From the NCBI RefSeq assembly GCF_037023725.1, contig NZ_CP146077.1, positions 4,625,001 through 4,689,000 of the forward strand: 64,000 nt of DNA, in the 5' to 3' direction. Source of the DNA: Pseudomonas bubulae. Lineage in GTDB: Bacteria; Pseudomonadota; Gammaproteobacteria; Pseudomonadales; Pseudomonadaceae. Shown here piece by piece: positions 9,767-19,220 of the stretch. The notes under the pieces were generated by a model. It saw nothing but the letters and a program-made list of their open reading frames with translations, had not been told where the DNA came from and ran no database searches. How positions within the stretch are numbered: position 1 is the first letter of the stretch; the number at the start of each line of letters is the position of its first letter. Both the position numbers and the translations under genes were made by a program.

Positions 9767-10918
9767 ATGACGGCCCACGCCGACCTTTCGCCGACCCTGC
9801 AACTCGCCTGCGATCTGATCCGTCGCCCTTCCGTGACGCCGATCGACGCTGACTGCCAGAAGCTGATGATGCAGCGCCTGGGCGATGCCGGCTTCATGCT
9901 TGAGCCGATGCGCATCGAAGACGTCGACAACTTCTGGGCCACCCACGGCAAACACGAAGGCCCGGTGCTGTGCTTCGCCGGCCACACTGACGTGGTACCG
10001 ACCGGCCCGGTACAGGCCTGGCAGAACGACCCGTTCGACGCGCTGATCGATGAGCACGGCATGCTCTGCGGCCGTGGCGCGGCCGACATGAAAGGCAGCC
10101 TGGCAGCCATGCTGGTGGCCGCTGAACGCTTTGTCTGCGACTACCCGGACCACAAGGGCAAGGTCGCATTTTTGATCACCAGTGACGAAGAAGGCCCGGC
10201 CCATCACGGCACCAAGGCCGTGATCGAACGTTTCGCCGCACGTAACGAGCGTCTGGACTGGTGCATCGTCGGCGAGCCGTCGAGCACTTCCCTGGTGGGT
10301 GATGTGGTCAAGAACGGCCGTCGCGGTTCTCTGGGGGCCAAGCTCACCGTTCGCGGCGTTCAAGGCCATGTGGCCTACCCGCATCTGGCCAAGAACCCGA
10401 TTCATCTGGCCGTGCCTGCGCTGACCGAGCTGGCCGCCGAGCATTGGGACAACGGCAATGCCTTTTTCCCGCCAACCAGCTTCCAGATTTCCAACCTCAA
10501 CTCAGGCACAGGCGCGACCAACGTCATCCCGGGTGATCTGGTTGCAGTGTTCAACTTCCGCTTCTCCACCGAGTCCACCGTTGAGGGCCTGCAAAAGCGC
10601 GTCGCGGACATCCTGGACAAGCACGGCCTGGACTGGCACATCGACTGGGCGCTGTCCGGCCTGCCGTTCCTGACCGAGCCGGGGGCGCTGCTGGATGCCG
10701 TGTCGTCGAGCATCAAGCAGGTGACCGGTCGCGAAACCAAGGCTTCCACCAGCGGTGGCACATCCGACGGTCGCTTTATCGCGACCCTGGGCACCCAGGT
10801 GGTAGAACTGGGGCCGGTCAACGCGACCATTCACCAGGTCAACGAACGGGTGCTGGCCAGCGATCTCGACGTGCTGACCGAAATCTACTACCAGACCCTG
10901 ATCAAGTTGCTCGCCTGA
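9767..10918 (+). CDS. dapE: Succinyl-diaminopimelate desuccinylase
   Basis: Dinuclear zinc M20-family hydrolase that releases succinate from N-succinyl-LL-diaminopimelate, giving LL-DAP for lysine and cell wall. The 383-residue product starts [13 protein letters not shown]; a longer frame to 9734 lacks support. Metal-site motifs are seen in order: [38 protein letters not shown] (catalytic Glu plus metal ligand) and [12 protein letters not shown]; the last His ligand is in [12 protein letters not shown]. The stop overlaps the rlmA start by one base, so the two are coupled. Confidence 0.95.
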   Translation: MTAHADLSPTLQLACDLIRRPSVTPIDADCQKLMMQRLGDAGFMLEPMRIEDVDNFWATHGKHEGPVLCFAGHTDVVPTGPVQAWQNDPFDALIDEHGMLCGRGAADMKGSLAAMLVAAERFVCDYPDHKGKVAFLITSDEEGPAHHGTKAVIERFAARNERLDWCIVGEPSSTSLVGDVVKNGRRGSLGAKLTVRGVQGHVAYPHLAKNPIHLAVPALTELAAEHWDNGNAFFPPTSFQISNLNSGTGATNVIPGDLVAVFNFRFSTESTVEGLQKRVADILDKHGLDWHIDWALSGLPFLTEPGALLDAVSSSIKQVTGRETKASTSGGTSDGRFIATLGTQVVELGPVNATIHQVNERVLASDLDVLTEIYYQTLIKLLA

Positions 10919-11727
10919 TGCTCGCCTGCCCGATCTGCTCCGAGCCGCTCAACGCGGCAGACAATGGTGTGGTGTGCCCTGCCGGCCATCGCTTTGACCG
11001 TGCCCGCCAGGGCTACCTGAACCTGCTGCCGGTGCAACACAAGAACAGCCGTGACCCAGGCGACAACCAGGCTATGGTTGAAGCCCGCCGCGACTTTCTT
11101 AACGCCGGGCATTACGCCCCTGTGGCCAAACGCCTGGCCGAACTGGCCGCCGAACGCGCGCCGCAGCGCTGGCTCGACATCGGCTGTGGCGAGGGTTACT
11201 ACACCGCGCAAATCGCCGACGCGCTGCCCAACGCCGATGGCTACGCGCTGGATATCTCCCGCGAAGCGGTCAAGCGTGCCTGTAAACGCAGCCCGCAACT
11301 GACCTGGTTGATCGCCAGCATGGCCCGCGTGCCACTGGCTGACGCCAGCTGCCAGTTCCTGGCCAGTGTGTTCAGCCCGCTGGACTGGCTCGAAGCCAAG
11401 CGCCTGCTCACCCCCGGTGGCGGCCTGATGCGTGTAGGCCCGACCCGCGGTCACTTGATGGAATTGCGCGAACGCCTGTACGACGAAGTCCGGGATTACG
11501 CCGACGACAAGCATCTGGCCCTGGTGCCCGAAGGCATGTCGCTACAGCACAGTGAAACACTGGAGTTCACCCTCAGCCTGAGCGAACCCCAGGATCGCGC
11601 CAACCTGCTGGCCATGACCCCTCACGGCTGGCGTGCCAGTGCCGAGCGGCGCGCCGAGGTCATCGAGCACCCCGAGCCTTTAGTGGTGACCGTGTCGATG
11701 CGCTACGATTACTTCGTACTTCAATAA
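10918..11727 (+). CDS. rlmA: 23S rRNA (guanine-N1)-methyltransferase, RlmA type
   Basis: SAM-dependent enzyme of the RlmA (RrmA) family; the E. coli member methylates G745 of 23S rRNA. The 269-residue product begins with a zinc-binding knuckle (CPICSEPLN...CPAGHRFDRARQGYLNLL), then the SAM motif WLDIGCGEGYYTAQIA and ALDISREAVKRA. Its ATG shares its A with the dapE TGA. Enzyme family is clear; the exact modified base is by homology. Confidence 0.88.
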   Translation: MLACPICSEPLNAADNGVVCPAGHRFDRARQGYLNLLPVQHKNSRDPGDNQAMVEARRDFLNAGHYAPVAKRLAELAAERAPQRWLDIGCGEGYYTAQIADALPNADGYALDISREAVKRACKRSPQLTWLIASMARVPLADASCQFLASVFSPLDWLEAKRLLTPGGGLMRVGPTRGHLMELRERLYDEVRDYADDKHLALVPEGMSLQHSETLEFTLSLSEPQDRANLLAMTPHGWRASAERRAEVIEHPEPLVVTVSMRYDYFVLQ

Positions 11728-11807
11728 CCCATTTTACGGCCAGGGGCACATGCCCTTGGCCCGACTAATCCGCGAATGGATTTTTCAGACACGCAGTGAG
11801 GACATCC

Positions 11808-12185
11808 ATGCGCCAACCCGATATCGAGATTTACCTGAAAGAAGCCGTCACTTACAAAGACGTCGAAGCCTGGCTGGCAAACGTGCTGGGACCGTGCACG
11901 GAATGGAAAAAGAAAGGCGAAACCTGGAAGTGCATGGCCGGCAACGTGCCCGTAACCTGGATGCCAAAAGCTGTAGGCAAATGGAATAGCCTGTACCTGG
12001 ACAGTGACCAGACGCCGTGGGAAGACGACATCGCCTGCGCCAAGGCTGCTTTTGAGGCATTGCACATCGAAGTGCGCTGCGCGCCGGGCAGCTGGGTTGA
12101 AGAACAGGGCGAGGCAGACGCCGACCGCTGGATCCGCATCAGCGAAGACGGCCAGGAAGAAATCACCTGGAAAACCGGTTCCTGA
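11808..12185 (+). CDS. Conserved hypothetical protein
   Basis: A 125-residue soluble, acidic protein. The ATG at 11808 is chosen because GTGAGGA lies at ribosome-binding distance; an in-frame ATG at 11796 is an alternative. Trp and Glu are frequent (MRQPDIEIYLKEAVTYKDVEAWL at the start; WKKKGETWKCMAG; WIRISEDGQEEITWK near the end). No catalytic motif, signal peptide or TM segment is seen. It lies 80 bases after rlmA and before the convergent csp gene, an order I recall from other pseudomonads. Function unknown. Confidence 0.75.
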   Translation: MRQPDIEIYLKEAVTYKDVEAWLANVLGPCTEWKKKGETWKCMAGNVPVTWMPKAVGKWNSLYLDSDQTPWEDDIACAKAAFEALHIEVRCAPGSWVEEQGEADADRWIRISEDGQEEITWKTGS

Positions 12186-12207
12186 TTCGGACCGGCCATA
12201 GATCCCT

Positions 12208-12297
12208 TGTGGGAGCTGGCTTGCCTGCGATGCGACCGACGCGGTGTCTATGTGCACATGCGCTGATGCAATCGCGAGCAAGCCCGCTCCCACAGGG
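12208..12297. repeat. REP pair (REPIN)
   Basis: The left arm is a variant (GTGGGAGCTGGCTTGCCTGCGAT); the right arm is the standard inverse core. It lies between the convergent 3' ends of the hypothetical gene and csp, and may act as a transcript barrier there. Confidence 0.85.
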
Positions 12298-12312
12298 AGG
12301 GCAAGCAGTGCC

Positions 12313-12522
12313 TTACAACCCCACTACATCCTCGGCCTGCAGGCCCTTGGCGCCCGAGACCTGGGTGTATTCGACCTGCTGACCTTCGGCCAGGCTGCGA
12401 TGGCCTTCACCGCGAATGGCACGGTAATGCACAAACACATCAGCCCCGTCTTCGCACTGGATAAAGCCGTAGCCCTTTGCGTCGTTAAACCACTTCACAT
12501 TGCCCGTTACACGTGCAGTCAT
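12313..12522 (-). CDS. Cold shock domain protein (CspA family)
   Basis: A 69-residue single-stranded nucleic acid binding protein. The RNP1-like [16 protein letters not shown] and RNP2-like DVFVHYRAI motifs are intact (the latter usually VFVHFSAI). A strong GGGGGGAAG ribosome binding site precedes the ATG. The leader from the predicted promoter is about 110 nt, in keeping with the long 5' UTRs by which cold shock genes are controlled. It could be a constitutive CspD/CspC-like paralogue; cold induction cannot be judged from sequence alone. Confidence 0.93.
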   Translation of the reverse strand: MTARVTGNVKWFNDAKGYGFIQCEDGADVFVHYRAIRGEGHRSLAEGQQVEYTQVSGAKGLQAEDVVGL

Positions 12523-12636
12523 GGAACTTCCCCCCTTTTTATTATTGATCGGGCTCGTTAACTGGCCCTTTGAGAACTATCGTTTGAACCTGACTCTGCA
12601 AAACTCTGTCTGACGCAGTATCGCGAAAGACCACCG

Positions 12637-12664
12637 AGTATAGGTCAGGCAAAAAAACACTCAA
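12637..12664 (-). promoter_or_regulatory. Predicted sigma-70 promoter of the csp gene
   Basis: On the minus strand, TTGAGT (-35, 12659-12664), a 16-base spacer containing a T run, and TATACT (-10, 12637-12642). Predicted transcription starts near 12630, about 108 bases before the csp ATG. Confidence 0.5.
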
Positions 12665-12761
12665 TCAATATTAGTTCAGCGCTTTTTTGCCGATTTTGCG
12701 CTGATACTGCAAACTACCCGACCGAGTAAACGCTCGTTTAATTCACTAACGCAGAAGCCGT

Positions 12762-15260
12762 ATGACCCCCTCCCCATTCCGCCGCCTTGTATTTGGCGCC
12801 CTGCGTCGCTTGCTGTACCTGTGGGTGCGCTCGGAGACCATCAACCAGTCTTCGCTGACCCTGAACCTGGATCGCAGCCGACCGGTGTTCTATGTACTGC
12901 AATCGCCCTCGCTGACCGAGCTGGCCGTTGTCGACGCCGAGTGCTCCAAAGCCGGCCTGCCGCGCCCGGTGCTGCCAGTTGCCGTAGGCGAGATGATAGA
13001 GCCAGCTGCCTTCTTCTACCTGACCCCCGAGCCGGACTGGCTGGGGCGTCAGGACAAGCGTGGCGCACCGCCGGTATTGACCCGACTGGTTGACGGCTTG
13101 AGCCAGCACCCGGGGGAAGACGCGCAAATCATCCCGGTCAGCGTATTCTGGGGCCAGTCCCCCGACAGCGAGTCCAGCCCCTGGAAACTGCTGTTCGCCG
13201 ACAGCTGGGCCGTGACCGGGCGTTTGCGGCGCATGCTGCGCATCCTGATTCTGGGCCGTAAAACCCGCGTGCAGTTCTCGGCCCCTATCCATATGCGAGA
13301 GCTGGTCGACCTCAACAAGGGCCACGAACGCACCGTGCGCATGGCCCAGCGCATTTTACGGGTGCACTTTCGCAACCTGAAAATCTCGACCATCGGCCCC
13401 GACCTGTCGCACCGGCGTACGCTGGTAAAGGGCCTGGTCAACGAGCCTTCCGTGCGCCAGGCGATCCTCGATGAAGCCGAGCGCGAGAATATTTCACCCG
13501 ACAAGGCCCGTGCCCTTGCGCTGCGCTACGCCAATGAAATCGCCTCGGACTACACCTACACCGCGATCCGTTTTTTTGAAGTACTGCTGAGCTGGTTCTG
13601 GAACAAGATTTACGATGGGGTCAAGGTCAACCAGATCGAGAGCGTGCAAAAGGTCGCCCAGGGCCATGAGATCATTTATGTGCCGTGCCACCGCAGCCAT
13701 ATCGACTACCTGCTGCTGTCCTATCTGCTGTTTCGCAACGGCCTGACCCCGCCGCACATTGCCGCCGGGATCAACCTGAACATGCCGGTGCTGGGCCCGC
13801 TGCTACGCCGTGGCGGGGCATTTTTCATGCGCCGCACCTTCAAGGGCAACCCGTTGTACACCTCGGTGTTCAACGAATACATGCACACCCTGTTCACCAA
13901 GGGTTTCCCGGTTGAGTACTTCGTCGAAGGTGGCCGCTCGCGCACCGGACGCATGCTGCAACCGAAAACCGGGATGCTGGCCATCACCGTGCGCAGTTTC
14001 CTGCGTTCATCACGCACGCCGATCGTGTTCGTACCCGTATACATCGGTTACGAACGCGTTCTTGAAGGCCGTACCTACCTGGGTGAGCTGCGCGGCGCCA
14101 GCAAGAAAAAAGAGTCGATTTTTGACATTTTCAAAGTGATCGGTGCGCTGAAAAAACAGAAGTTCGGTCAGGTCGCAGTCAACTTCGGCGAGCCGATCAA
14201 GCTGGCCGAGTTTCTTGAGCAGGAGCAGCCGGGCTGGCGTCAGCAGGAGCTTGCACCGTCCTACCGCCCTGAATGGCTGAGCCAGACCACCAACCGCCTG
14301 GGAGAAAAGGTTGCCCGGCATCTGAATGAAGCGGCGGCCATCAACCCGGTAAACCTGGTGGCACTGGCCTTGCTGTCCACTACCCGCCTGGCCCTGGATG
14401 AGCAAGCCATGGCCCGGGTACTGGACCTCTATCTGGCCCTGCTGCGCCGTGTGCCTTACTCGCCGTACACCACCTTGCCCGAAGGCGATGGCCCGGCGCT
14501 GATCAAGCATGTCAAAGACATGAATCTGCTGGCCGAGCAAAGCGATGCGCTGGGCAAGATCCTCTATCTGGATGAGCAGAACGCGGTACTGATGACTTAT
14601 TACCGCAACAACGTGATGCATATCTTTGCCTTGCCATCATTGCTCGCCAGCTTCTTCCAGAGCACTTCGCGCATGAGCCGCGAACAGATCCTGCGCTACA
14701 CCCATGCGCTGTATCCGTACCTGCAATCGGAACTGTTTATCCGCTGGTCCGAGCAAGAACTCGACGGAGTGGTCGATCAATGGCTTGAAGCCTTTGTCGA
14801 GCAAGGGTTGCTACGGTTCGAAAAAGACGTGTACCTGCGCCCTGCGCCAAGCTCGCGACACTTTGTATTGCTGACGCTGCTGTCCAAAAGCATTGCGCAA
14901 ACCCTGCAGCGCTTTTACATGGCCATATCCCTGCTGCTCAACAGCGGCCAGAACACCCTGAGCGCCGAAGAACTGGAAGACCTGTGCACCATGATGGCCC
15001 AGCGCCTGTCGATTCTGCATGGGCTCAACGCCCCGGAATTCTTCGACAAGAGCCTGTTCCGGCACTTTATCCAGACCTTGCTTGAAGAGGACGTGTTGCG
15101 CCGCGATAGCAATGGCAAGCTGAGCTACCACGAATTGCTCGGTGAACTGGCTGAAGGGGCCGCCAAGCGCGTGTTGCCTGCGGAAATCCGCCTGTCCATT
15201 CGCCAGGTGGCATTGCACCGCAGTGAAGATGCCGCGGATATTTCCGAGAGCGTGGGATAA
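12762..15260 (+). CDS. plsB: Glycerol-3-phosphate 1-O-acyltransferase
   Basis: Inner-membrane enzyme that adds the first acyl chain (from acyl-ACP or acyl-CoA) to sn-glycerol-3-phosphate, opening phospholipid synthesis. At 832 residues it has full PlsB length. The acyltransferase motifs are present: HX4D ([13 protein letters not shown], near residue 310), then [28 protein letters not shown] and [10 protein letters not shown]. The ATG lies 239 bases from the divergent csp start. A 16-bp perfect hairpin lies downstream. Pseudomonads also have PlsX/PlsY; PlsB is the E. coli-type route. Confidence 0.96.
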   Translation: MTPSPFRRLVFGALRRLLYLWVRSETINQSSLTLNLDRSRPVFYVLQSPSLTELAVVDAECSKAGLPRPVLPVAVGEMIEPAAFFYLTPEPDWLGRQDKRGAPPVLTRLVDGLSQHPGEDAQIIPVSVFWGQSPDSESSPWKLLFADSWAVTGRLRRMLRILILGRKTRVQFSAPIHMRELVDLNKGHERTVRMAQRILRVHFRNLKISTIGPDLSHRRTLVKGLVNEPSVRQAILDEAERENISPDKARALALRYANEIASDYTYTAIRFFEVLLSWFWNKIYDGVKVNQIESVQKVAQGHEIIYVPCHRSHIDYLLLSYLLFRNGLTPPHIAAGINLNMPVLGPLLRRGGAFFMRRTFKGNPLYTSVFNEYMHTLFTKGFPVEYFVEGGRSRTGRMLQPKTGMLAITVRSFLRSSRTPIVFVPVYIGYERVLEGRTYLGELRGASKKKESIFDIFKVIGALKKQKFGQVAVNFGEPIKLAEFLEQEQPGWRQQELAPSYRPEWLSQTTNRLGEKVARHLNEAAAINPVNLVALALLSTTRLALDEQAMARVLDLYLALLRRVPYSPYTTLPEGDGPALIKHVKDMNLLAEQSDALGKILYLDEQNAVLMTYYRNNVMHIFALPSLLASFFQSTSRMSREQILRYTHALYPYLQSELFIRWSEQELDGVVDQWLEAFVEQGLLRFEKDVYLRPAPSSRHFVLLTLLSKSIAQTLQRFYMAISLLLNSGQNTLSAEELEDLCTMMAQRLSILHGLNAPEFFDKSLFRHFIQTLLEEDVLRRDSNGKLSYHELLGELAEGAAKRVLPAEIRLSIRQVALHRSEDAADISESVG

Positions 15261-15320
15261 TCCTGCAAAGTTGAGTTGAAACGTCTCAACCGGTTTCAGC
15301 CTTCCAATCCGCGACTAGCC

Positions 15321-15355
15321 TTGGATGTGTGCCGAAGATTTCGGCACACATCCAA
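15321..15355 (+). terminator. Perfect 16-bp hairpin after plsB
   Basis: Arms TTGGATGTGTGCCGAA and its exact inverse complement around a three-base loop, 61 bases after the plsB stop and 29 before the next small gene. The 3' side continues AAGCAAACC, with no T run. It may therefore be a factor-dependent terminator, an mRNA-stabilising stem or part of the small gene's leader. Confidence 0.5.
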
Positions 15356-15383
15356 AGCAAACCAACGATAAGGAAGTCTGGAA

Positions 15384-15560
15384 ATGACCCAAGACAACAA
15401 AACCCCCTCCGAACACCCCTTTCCTGAAACCAGGGGTAATGCTGGCACGCCCTGGCATGTTCAGAATCCCGATGGCAGCGTCCACGGTGGCAACGGCATC
15501 CAACCCGCCAGCCACAACAACCCCCCTGACGAATCCCAGGATGAACCTCTGACTGAATAA
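15384..15560 (+). CDS. Small hydrophilic conserved-type protein, 58 residues
   Basis: The frame opens with ATG at 15384 after an AAGGAAG ribosome binding site and ends at TAA 15558-15560. The product starts MTQDNKTPSEHPFPETRGN, continues with WHVQNPDGSVHGGNG, and ends DESQDEPLTE. It is rich in Asn, Pro, Gly, His and acidic residues, with no hydrophobic segment, so it looks intrinsically disordered and cytosolic. Good ribosome binding site, sensible amino-acid use and a gene-sized gap support a real gene, matching the position where other pseudomonads have a small hypothetical gene between plsB and the YbaY lipoprotein. Function unknown. Confidence 0.65.
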   Translation: MTQDNKTPSEHPFPETRGNAGTPWHVQNPDGSVHGGNGIQPASHNNPPDESQDEPLTE

Positions 15561-15684
15561 CCCACTGAAACAGCAGCGGTTGTCAGGCACAGGTTTGCCG
15601 CTTCAAAGGCAAGTTCATTGCTAGAATCCCTTCCATTCTCCAGTGTGAAATGTCTTACACAGGAAAAGAAACGGAGTCTGCCCT

Positions 15685-16083
15685 ATGAAAAAGTTACTTT
15701 TACTGAGCCTGACCGCCCTGCTGGGAGCCTGTAGTTCCATGACCTCGACCCCGCAAGCGTCCCTCGACGGTGAAGTGTTCTACCTGCAACGTATCGCCCT
15801 GCCACCTACCGCTACACTGGAAGTGAGCCTGCAGGATGTGTCTCTGGCCGACGCGCCAGCGGTAACGCTGGCCAAGCAGAGCGGCCCGGTAAAAGGCCAG
15901 GTGCCACTGCCTTTCCACCTGACCTATGACCCGGCGCAAATCAAACCTGGCCACACCTACGCAATCAGCGCGCGGATTGAAGAGAACGGCCAGTTGCTGT
16001 TTATCAACACCGAGCGCAACAGTGTCGACCTGACGGCCAAGACCCAGCAGCCGATCCGTGTGCGCGTGGATCAGATTCGCTAA
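15685..16083 (+). CDS. YbaY-family lipoprotein
   Basis: A 132-residue envelope lipoprotein. The signal peptide and lipobox are seen in MKKLLLLSLTALLGACSS (Cys16 lipidated). The mature part is one YbaY-like domain (YLQRIALPPTATLEVSLQDVSLADAP... FHLTYDPAQIKPGHTYAISARI), also found in heat-shock HslJ-associated and META-linked proteins. A CGGAG ribosome binding site precedes it. It is convergent with mexK across a long hairpin. Molecular role unknown. Confidence 0.85.
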   Translation: MKKLLLLSLTALLGACSSMTSTPQASLDGEVFYLQRIALPPTATLEVSLQDVSLADAPAVTLAKQSGPVKGQVPLPFHLTYDPAQIKPGHTYAISARIEENGQLLFINTERNSVDLTAKTQQPIRVRVDQIR

Positions 16084-16094
16084 TCCGCAGGCTC

Positions 16095-16141
16095 GCCCTC
16101 ACCCCAACCCTCTCCCGAAGGGAGAGGGTTGGGGTGAGGGC
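16095..16141. terminator. Long perfect inverted repeat between convergent genes
   Basis: Two exactly complementary 22-base arms (left arm begins GCCCTCACCCCAACC) around a GAA loop. It fills the gap between the convergent YbaY-lipoprotein and mexK genes. It has no T run, so termination is inferred from position and stem strength. A decayed relative lies at 21068-21180, so this is also a dispersed repeat. Confidence 0.65.
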
Positions 16142-16149
16142 TTTGGCTC

Positions 16150-19100
16150 CTAGACCTTCTTCACCTTGAACCAAGCCGCATACAACGCAGGCAAGAACAG
16201 CAACGTCAGCACAGTCGCCACGATCAACCCGCCCATAATGGCCACCGCCATCGGACCGAAGAACACGCTGCGTGACAGTGGAATCATCGCCAGTACCGCC
16301 GCCAGCGCGGTCAGCACAATCGGCCGGAACCGCCGCACCGTCGCTTCAATCACCGCCCGCCACGGATCCAGCCCCGCCGCCTTGTCCTGCTCGATCTGAT
16401 CCACCAGGATCACCGAGTTGCGCATGATCATCCCCGACAACGCAATGGTGCCCAGCATCGCCACAAAACCGAACGGTTTGCCAAACAACAACAGGAACAA
16501 TGTCACCCCGATCAAACCCAAAGGCGCCGTCAGGAATACCATCACCATGCGCGAGAAACTGCGCAGCTGCACCATCAGCAACGTCAGCACTACCACGATA
16601 AACAGAGGTACACCGGCCTTCACCGAGTCCTGGCCGCGGGTGGAGTCTTCCACCGTGCCACCCACTTCCAGCAGATAGCCATCTGGCAGCTCGGCACGCA
16701 CACCTTCCAGGGTCGGCAGAATCTGCTGCACCAGGGTCGCCGGTTGCTCCTTGCCGTAAATATCCGCCCGCACCGTCACGGTCGGCAGACGATTGCGGTG
16801 CCAGATAATGCCTTCTTCAAAGCCGTACTCCAGGGTCGCAATCTGCGACAGGGCAACGCTCTGGCCATTATCGGTCGGTACCGCCAGGCTCGGCAGCAGC
16901 GCCAGTTCGGTACGTTCCTGGGCTGTGCCGCGCAGCAGAATTTCGATCAACTCGTTATCTTCGCGGTACTGGCTGACCGTCGAGCCCAGCAAGGTACTTT
17001 GCAAGAAGCGCGACAGGTTGGCCGTACTCACCCCCAGGGCACGCGCCCGGTCCTGATCGATATTGAGGTTGACCACCTTGCTCGGCTCTTCCCAGTCCAG
17101 GTGCACGTTAACCACATGGGGGTTGCCCCGCACCTGGGCTGCGACCTTGCGCGCCAGCGCCCGTACCTCTTCGATATGCTCGCCGGTCACCCGAAACTGC
17201 ACCGGATAGCCCACAGGCGGGCCGTTTTCCAGACGCGTCACCCGCGAGCGTATCGTCGGGAACTGTTCATTGAGCGTGTCGATCAACCAGGTGCGCAGGC
17301 TTTCCCGGTCCTCGATGGTCTTGGCCAACACCACAAACTGGGCAAAGCTCGCCGCGGGCAGTTGCTGATCCAGTGGCAGGTAATAGCGGGGCGAACCGGT
17401 GCCTGCGTAAGCCACATAGTTCTCGATGCCCGGGTGATCCTTGAGCAGTGCCTCGAGCTGCTTGACCTGGTCGGTGGTGTTGCTCAACGAAGCACCCTCG
17501 GCCAGCTTCATATCGACCATCAGCTCCAGTCGGCTGGACGCCGGGAAGAACTGCTGCGGAACAAACTTGAACAGCACCACCGAGCCTATAAACACCAACG
17601 CGGTCAGGGCAATCACGGTTTTGCGCCGGGTCACGCACCACTCCACCAACCGACGTACGCGCTGGTAAAATGGCGTTGCATAGGGGTCAGGCACGCCAGC
17701 CCCTGTGCCGTGTTTGGCCGCATGAATCTTCGCCAGGTCCGGTAACAACAGCGCGCCCAAATACGGCACAAACACCACCGCAGCCACCCACGACGCCAGC
17801 AGGGCAATGGTCACCACCTGGAAAATCGAGCGGGTGTATTCGCCGGTGCTCGACTGCGCCATGGCAATCGGCAAAAAGCCCGCAGCCGTTATCAGCGTAC
17901 CGGTGAGCATCGGGAACGCGGTGCTGGTCCAGGCAAAGCTGGCGGCCTTGAGCCGGTCGTAGCCCTGCTCCATTTTGATCGCCATCATTTCCACGGCGAT
18001 GATCGCGTCGTCGACCAGCAGGCCCAGCGCCAGCACCAACGCGCCCAGCGAGATCTTGTGCAGGCCGATGCCAAAGTAATGCATGGCGGCAAAAGTCATG
18101 GCCAGCACCAGCGGAATGGTCAGCGCCACCACCATGCCGGTACGCACACCCAGGGAGAAAAAACTCACCAGCAAAACGATGACCAGTGCTTCGACCAGCA
18201 CCTGCACAAACTCACCAACGCTGGTTTTCACCGCCGCAGGCTGGTCTGACACTTTGCCCAGTTGCATCCCCGCCGGAAGGTTTTTCTGGATCCGCTCAAA
18301 CTCGGTGTCCAGTGCCTTGCCCAGCACCAGAATATCGCCACCGTCCTTCATCGCCACGGCCAGGCCAATCGCGTCCTGGCCCATAAAGCGCATGCGCGGT
18401 GCCGGAGGATCATTAAAACCGCGACGCACATCCGCCACGTCGCTGATGCGCAAGGTGCGCTCGCCTACGCGAATGGGGAAGCGCTCGATCTCTTCGACCG
18501 TCTTGAAGTTACCGCTCACACGCAATTGCACGCGCTCGGTCGGGGTTTCGAAGAAGCCCGCCGTCGATACTGCGTTTTGCTCTTCAAGGGCTTTTTGCAC
18601 GGCAGCCAGCGGCAAACCCAGGGTCGCCAGCTTGAGGTTGGACAGTTCGATCCAGATTTTTTCGTCCTGCAGGCCCAGCAACTCGACCTTGCCCACATCC
18701 TTGACCCGCTGTAGCTGGATCTGGATACGGTCAGCGTAGTCCTTGAGTACCGCGTAGTCGTAACCTTCGCCGCTCAGGCTGTAGATATTGCCAAAGGTCG
18801 TGCCAAATTCATCGTTGAAGAACGGCCCCTGAACATCCGGTGGCAAGGTGTAGCGGATATCACTGATCTTTTTGCGTACCTGATACCACAGCTCGGGGAT
18901 CTGGTCGGAATGCATCGAATCGCGGGCCATAAAGGTCACTTGCGATTCACCCGGGCGCGAGAACGAGACAATGCGCTCGTACTCGCCGGTTTCCATCAGT
19001 TTCTTCTCGATTCGCTCGGTGACCTGACGCGAGACTTCTTCAGCCGTGGCGCCCGGCCACAGGGTGCGGATTACCATCGCCTTGAAGGTAAACGGCGGGT

Positions 19101-19215
19101 CTTCGCTCTGCCCTAATTTGGTGTAAGAAAGCCCGCCAACGATTGCCAGCAACAGCATCAGAAACAGGACGATCTGGCGATTACGCAATGCCCATGCGGA
19201 CAGGTTGAAACCCAT
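16150..19215 (-). CDS. mexK: RND multidrug efflux permease MexK
   Basis: Inner-membrane proton-driven resistance-nodulation-division pump. The product is 1021 residues from the ATG at 19215, which has AAGGAG at ideal spacing inside the last mexJ codons. It shows the RND plan: TM1 (~10-30), large periplasmic loop, TM2-TM6, a second loop and TM7-TM12. The proton-relay acidic pair is in LVLALGLLVDDAIIAVEMM. Order mexJ-mexK with a divergent tetR gene and an adjacent rsmJ matches the P. aeruginosa mexJK locus, which exports triclosan and erythromycin with OprM/OpmH-type outer membrane partners. No outer membrane gene is present here either. Substrate range is inferred. Confidence 0.9.
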   Translation of the reverse strand: MGFNLSAWALRNRQIVLFLMLLLAIVGGLSYTKLGQSEDPPFTFKAMVIRTLWPGATAEEVSRQVTERIEKKLMETGEYERIVSFSRPGESQVTFMARDSMHSDQIPELWYQVRKKISDIRYTLPPDVQGPFFNDEFGTTFGNIYSLSGEGYDYAVLKDYADRIQIQLQRVKDVGKVELLGLQDEKIWIELSNLKLATLGLPLAAVQKALEEQNAVSTAGFFETPTERVQLRVSGNFKTVEEIERFPIRVGERTLRISDVADVRRGFNDPPAPRMRFMGQDAIGLAVAMKDGGDILVLGKALDTEFERIQKNLPAGMQLGKVSDQPAAVKTSVGEFVQVLVEALVIVLLVSFFSLGVRTGMVVALTIPLVLAMTFAAMHYFGIGLHKISLGALVLALGLLVDDAIIAVEMMAIKMEQGYDRLKAASFAWTSTAFPMLTGTLITAAGFLPIAMAQSSTGEYTRSIFQVVTIALLASWVAAVVFVPYLGALLLPDLAKIHAAKHGTGAGVPDPYATPFYQRVRRLVEWCVTRRKTVIALTALVFIGSVVLFKFVPQQFFPASSRLELMVDMKLAEGASLSNTTDQVKQLEALLKDHPGIENYVAYAGTGSPRYYLPLDQQLPAASFAQFVVLAKTIEDRESLRTWLIDTLNEQFPTIRSRVTRLENGPPVGYPVQFRVTGEHIEEVRALARKVAAQVRGNPHVVNVHLDWEEPSKVVNLNIDQDRARALGVSTANLSRFLQSTLLGSTVSQYREDNELIEILLRGTAQERTELALLPSLAVPTDNGQSVALSQIATLEYGFEEGIIWHRNRLPTVTVRADIYGKEQPATLVQQILPTLEGVRAELPDGYLLEVGGTVEDSTRGQDSVKAGVPLFIVVVLTLLMVQLRSFSRMVMVFLTAPLGLIGVTLFLLLFGKPFGFVAMLGTIALSGMIMRNSVILVDQIEQDKAAGLDPWRAVIEATVRRFRPIVLTALAAVLAMIPLSRSVFFGPMAVAIMGGLIVATVLTLLFLPALYAAWFKVKKV

Positions 19216-19220
19216 GGGGA

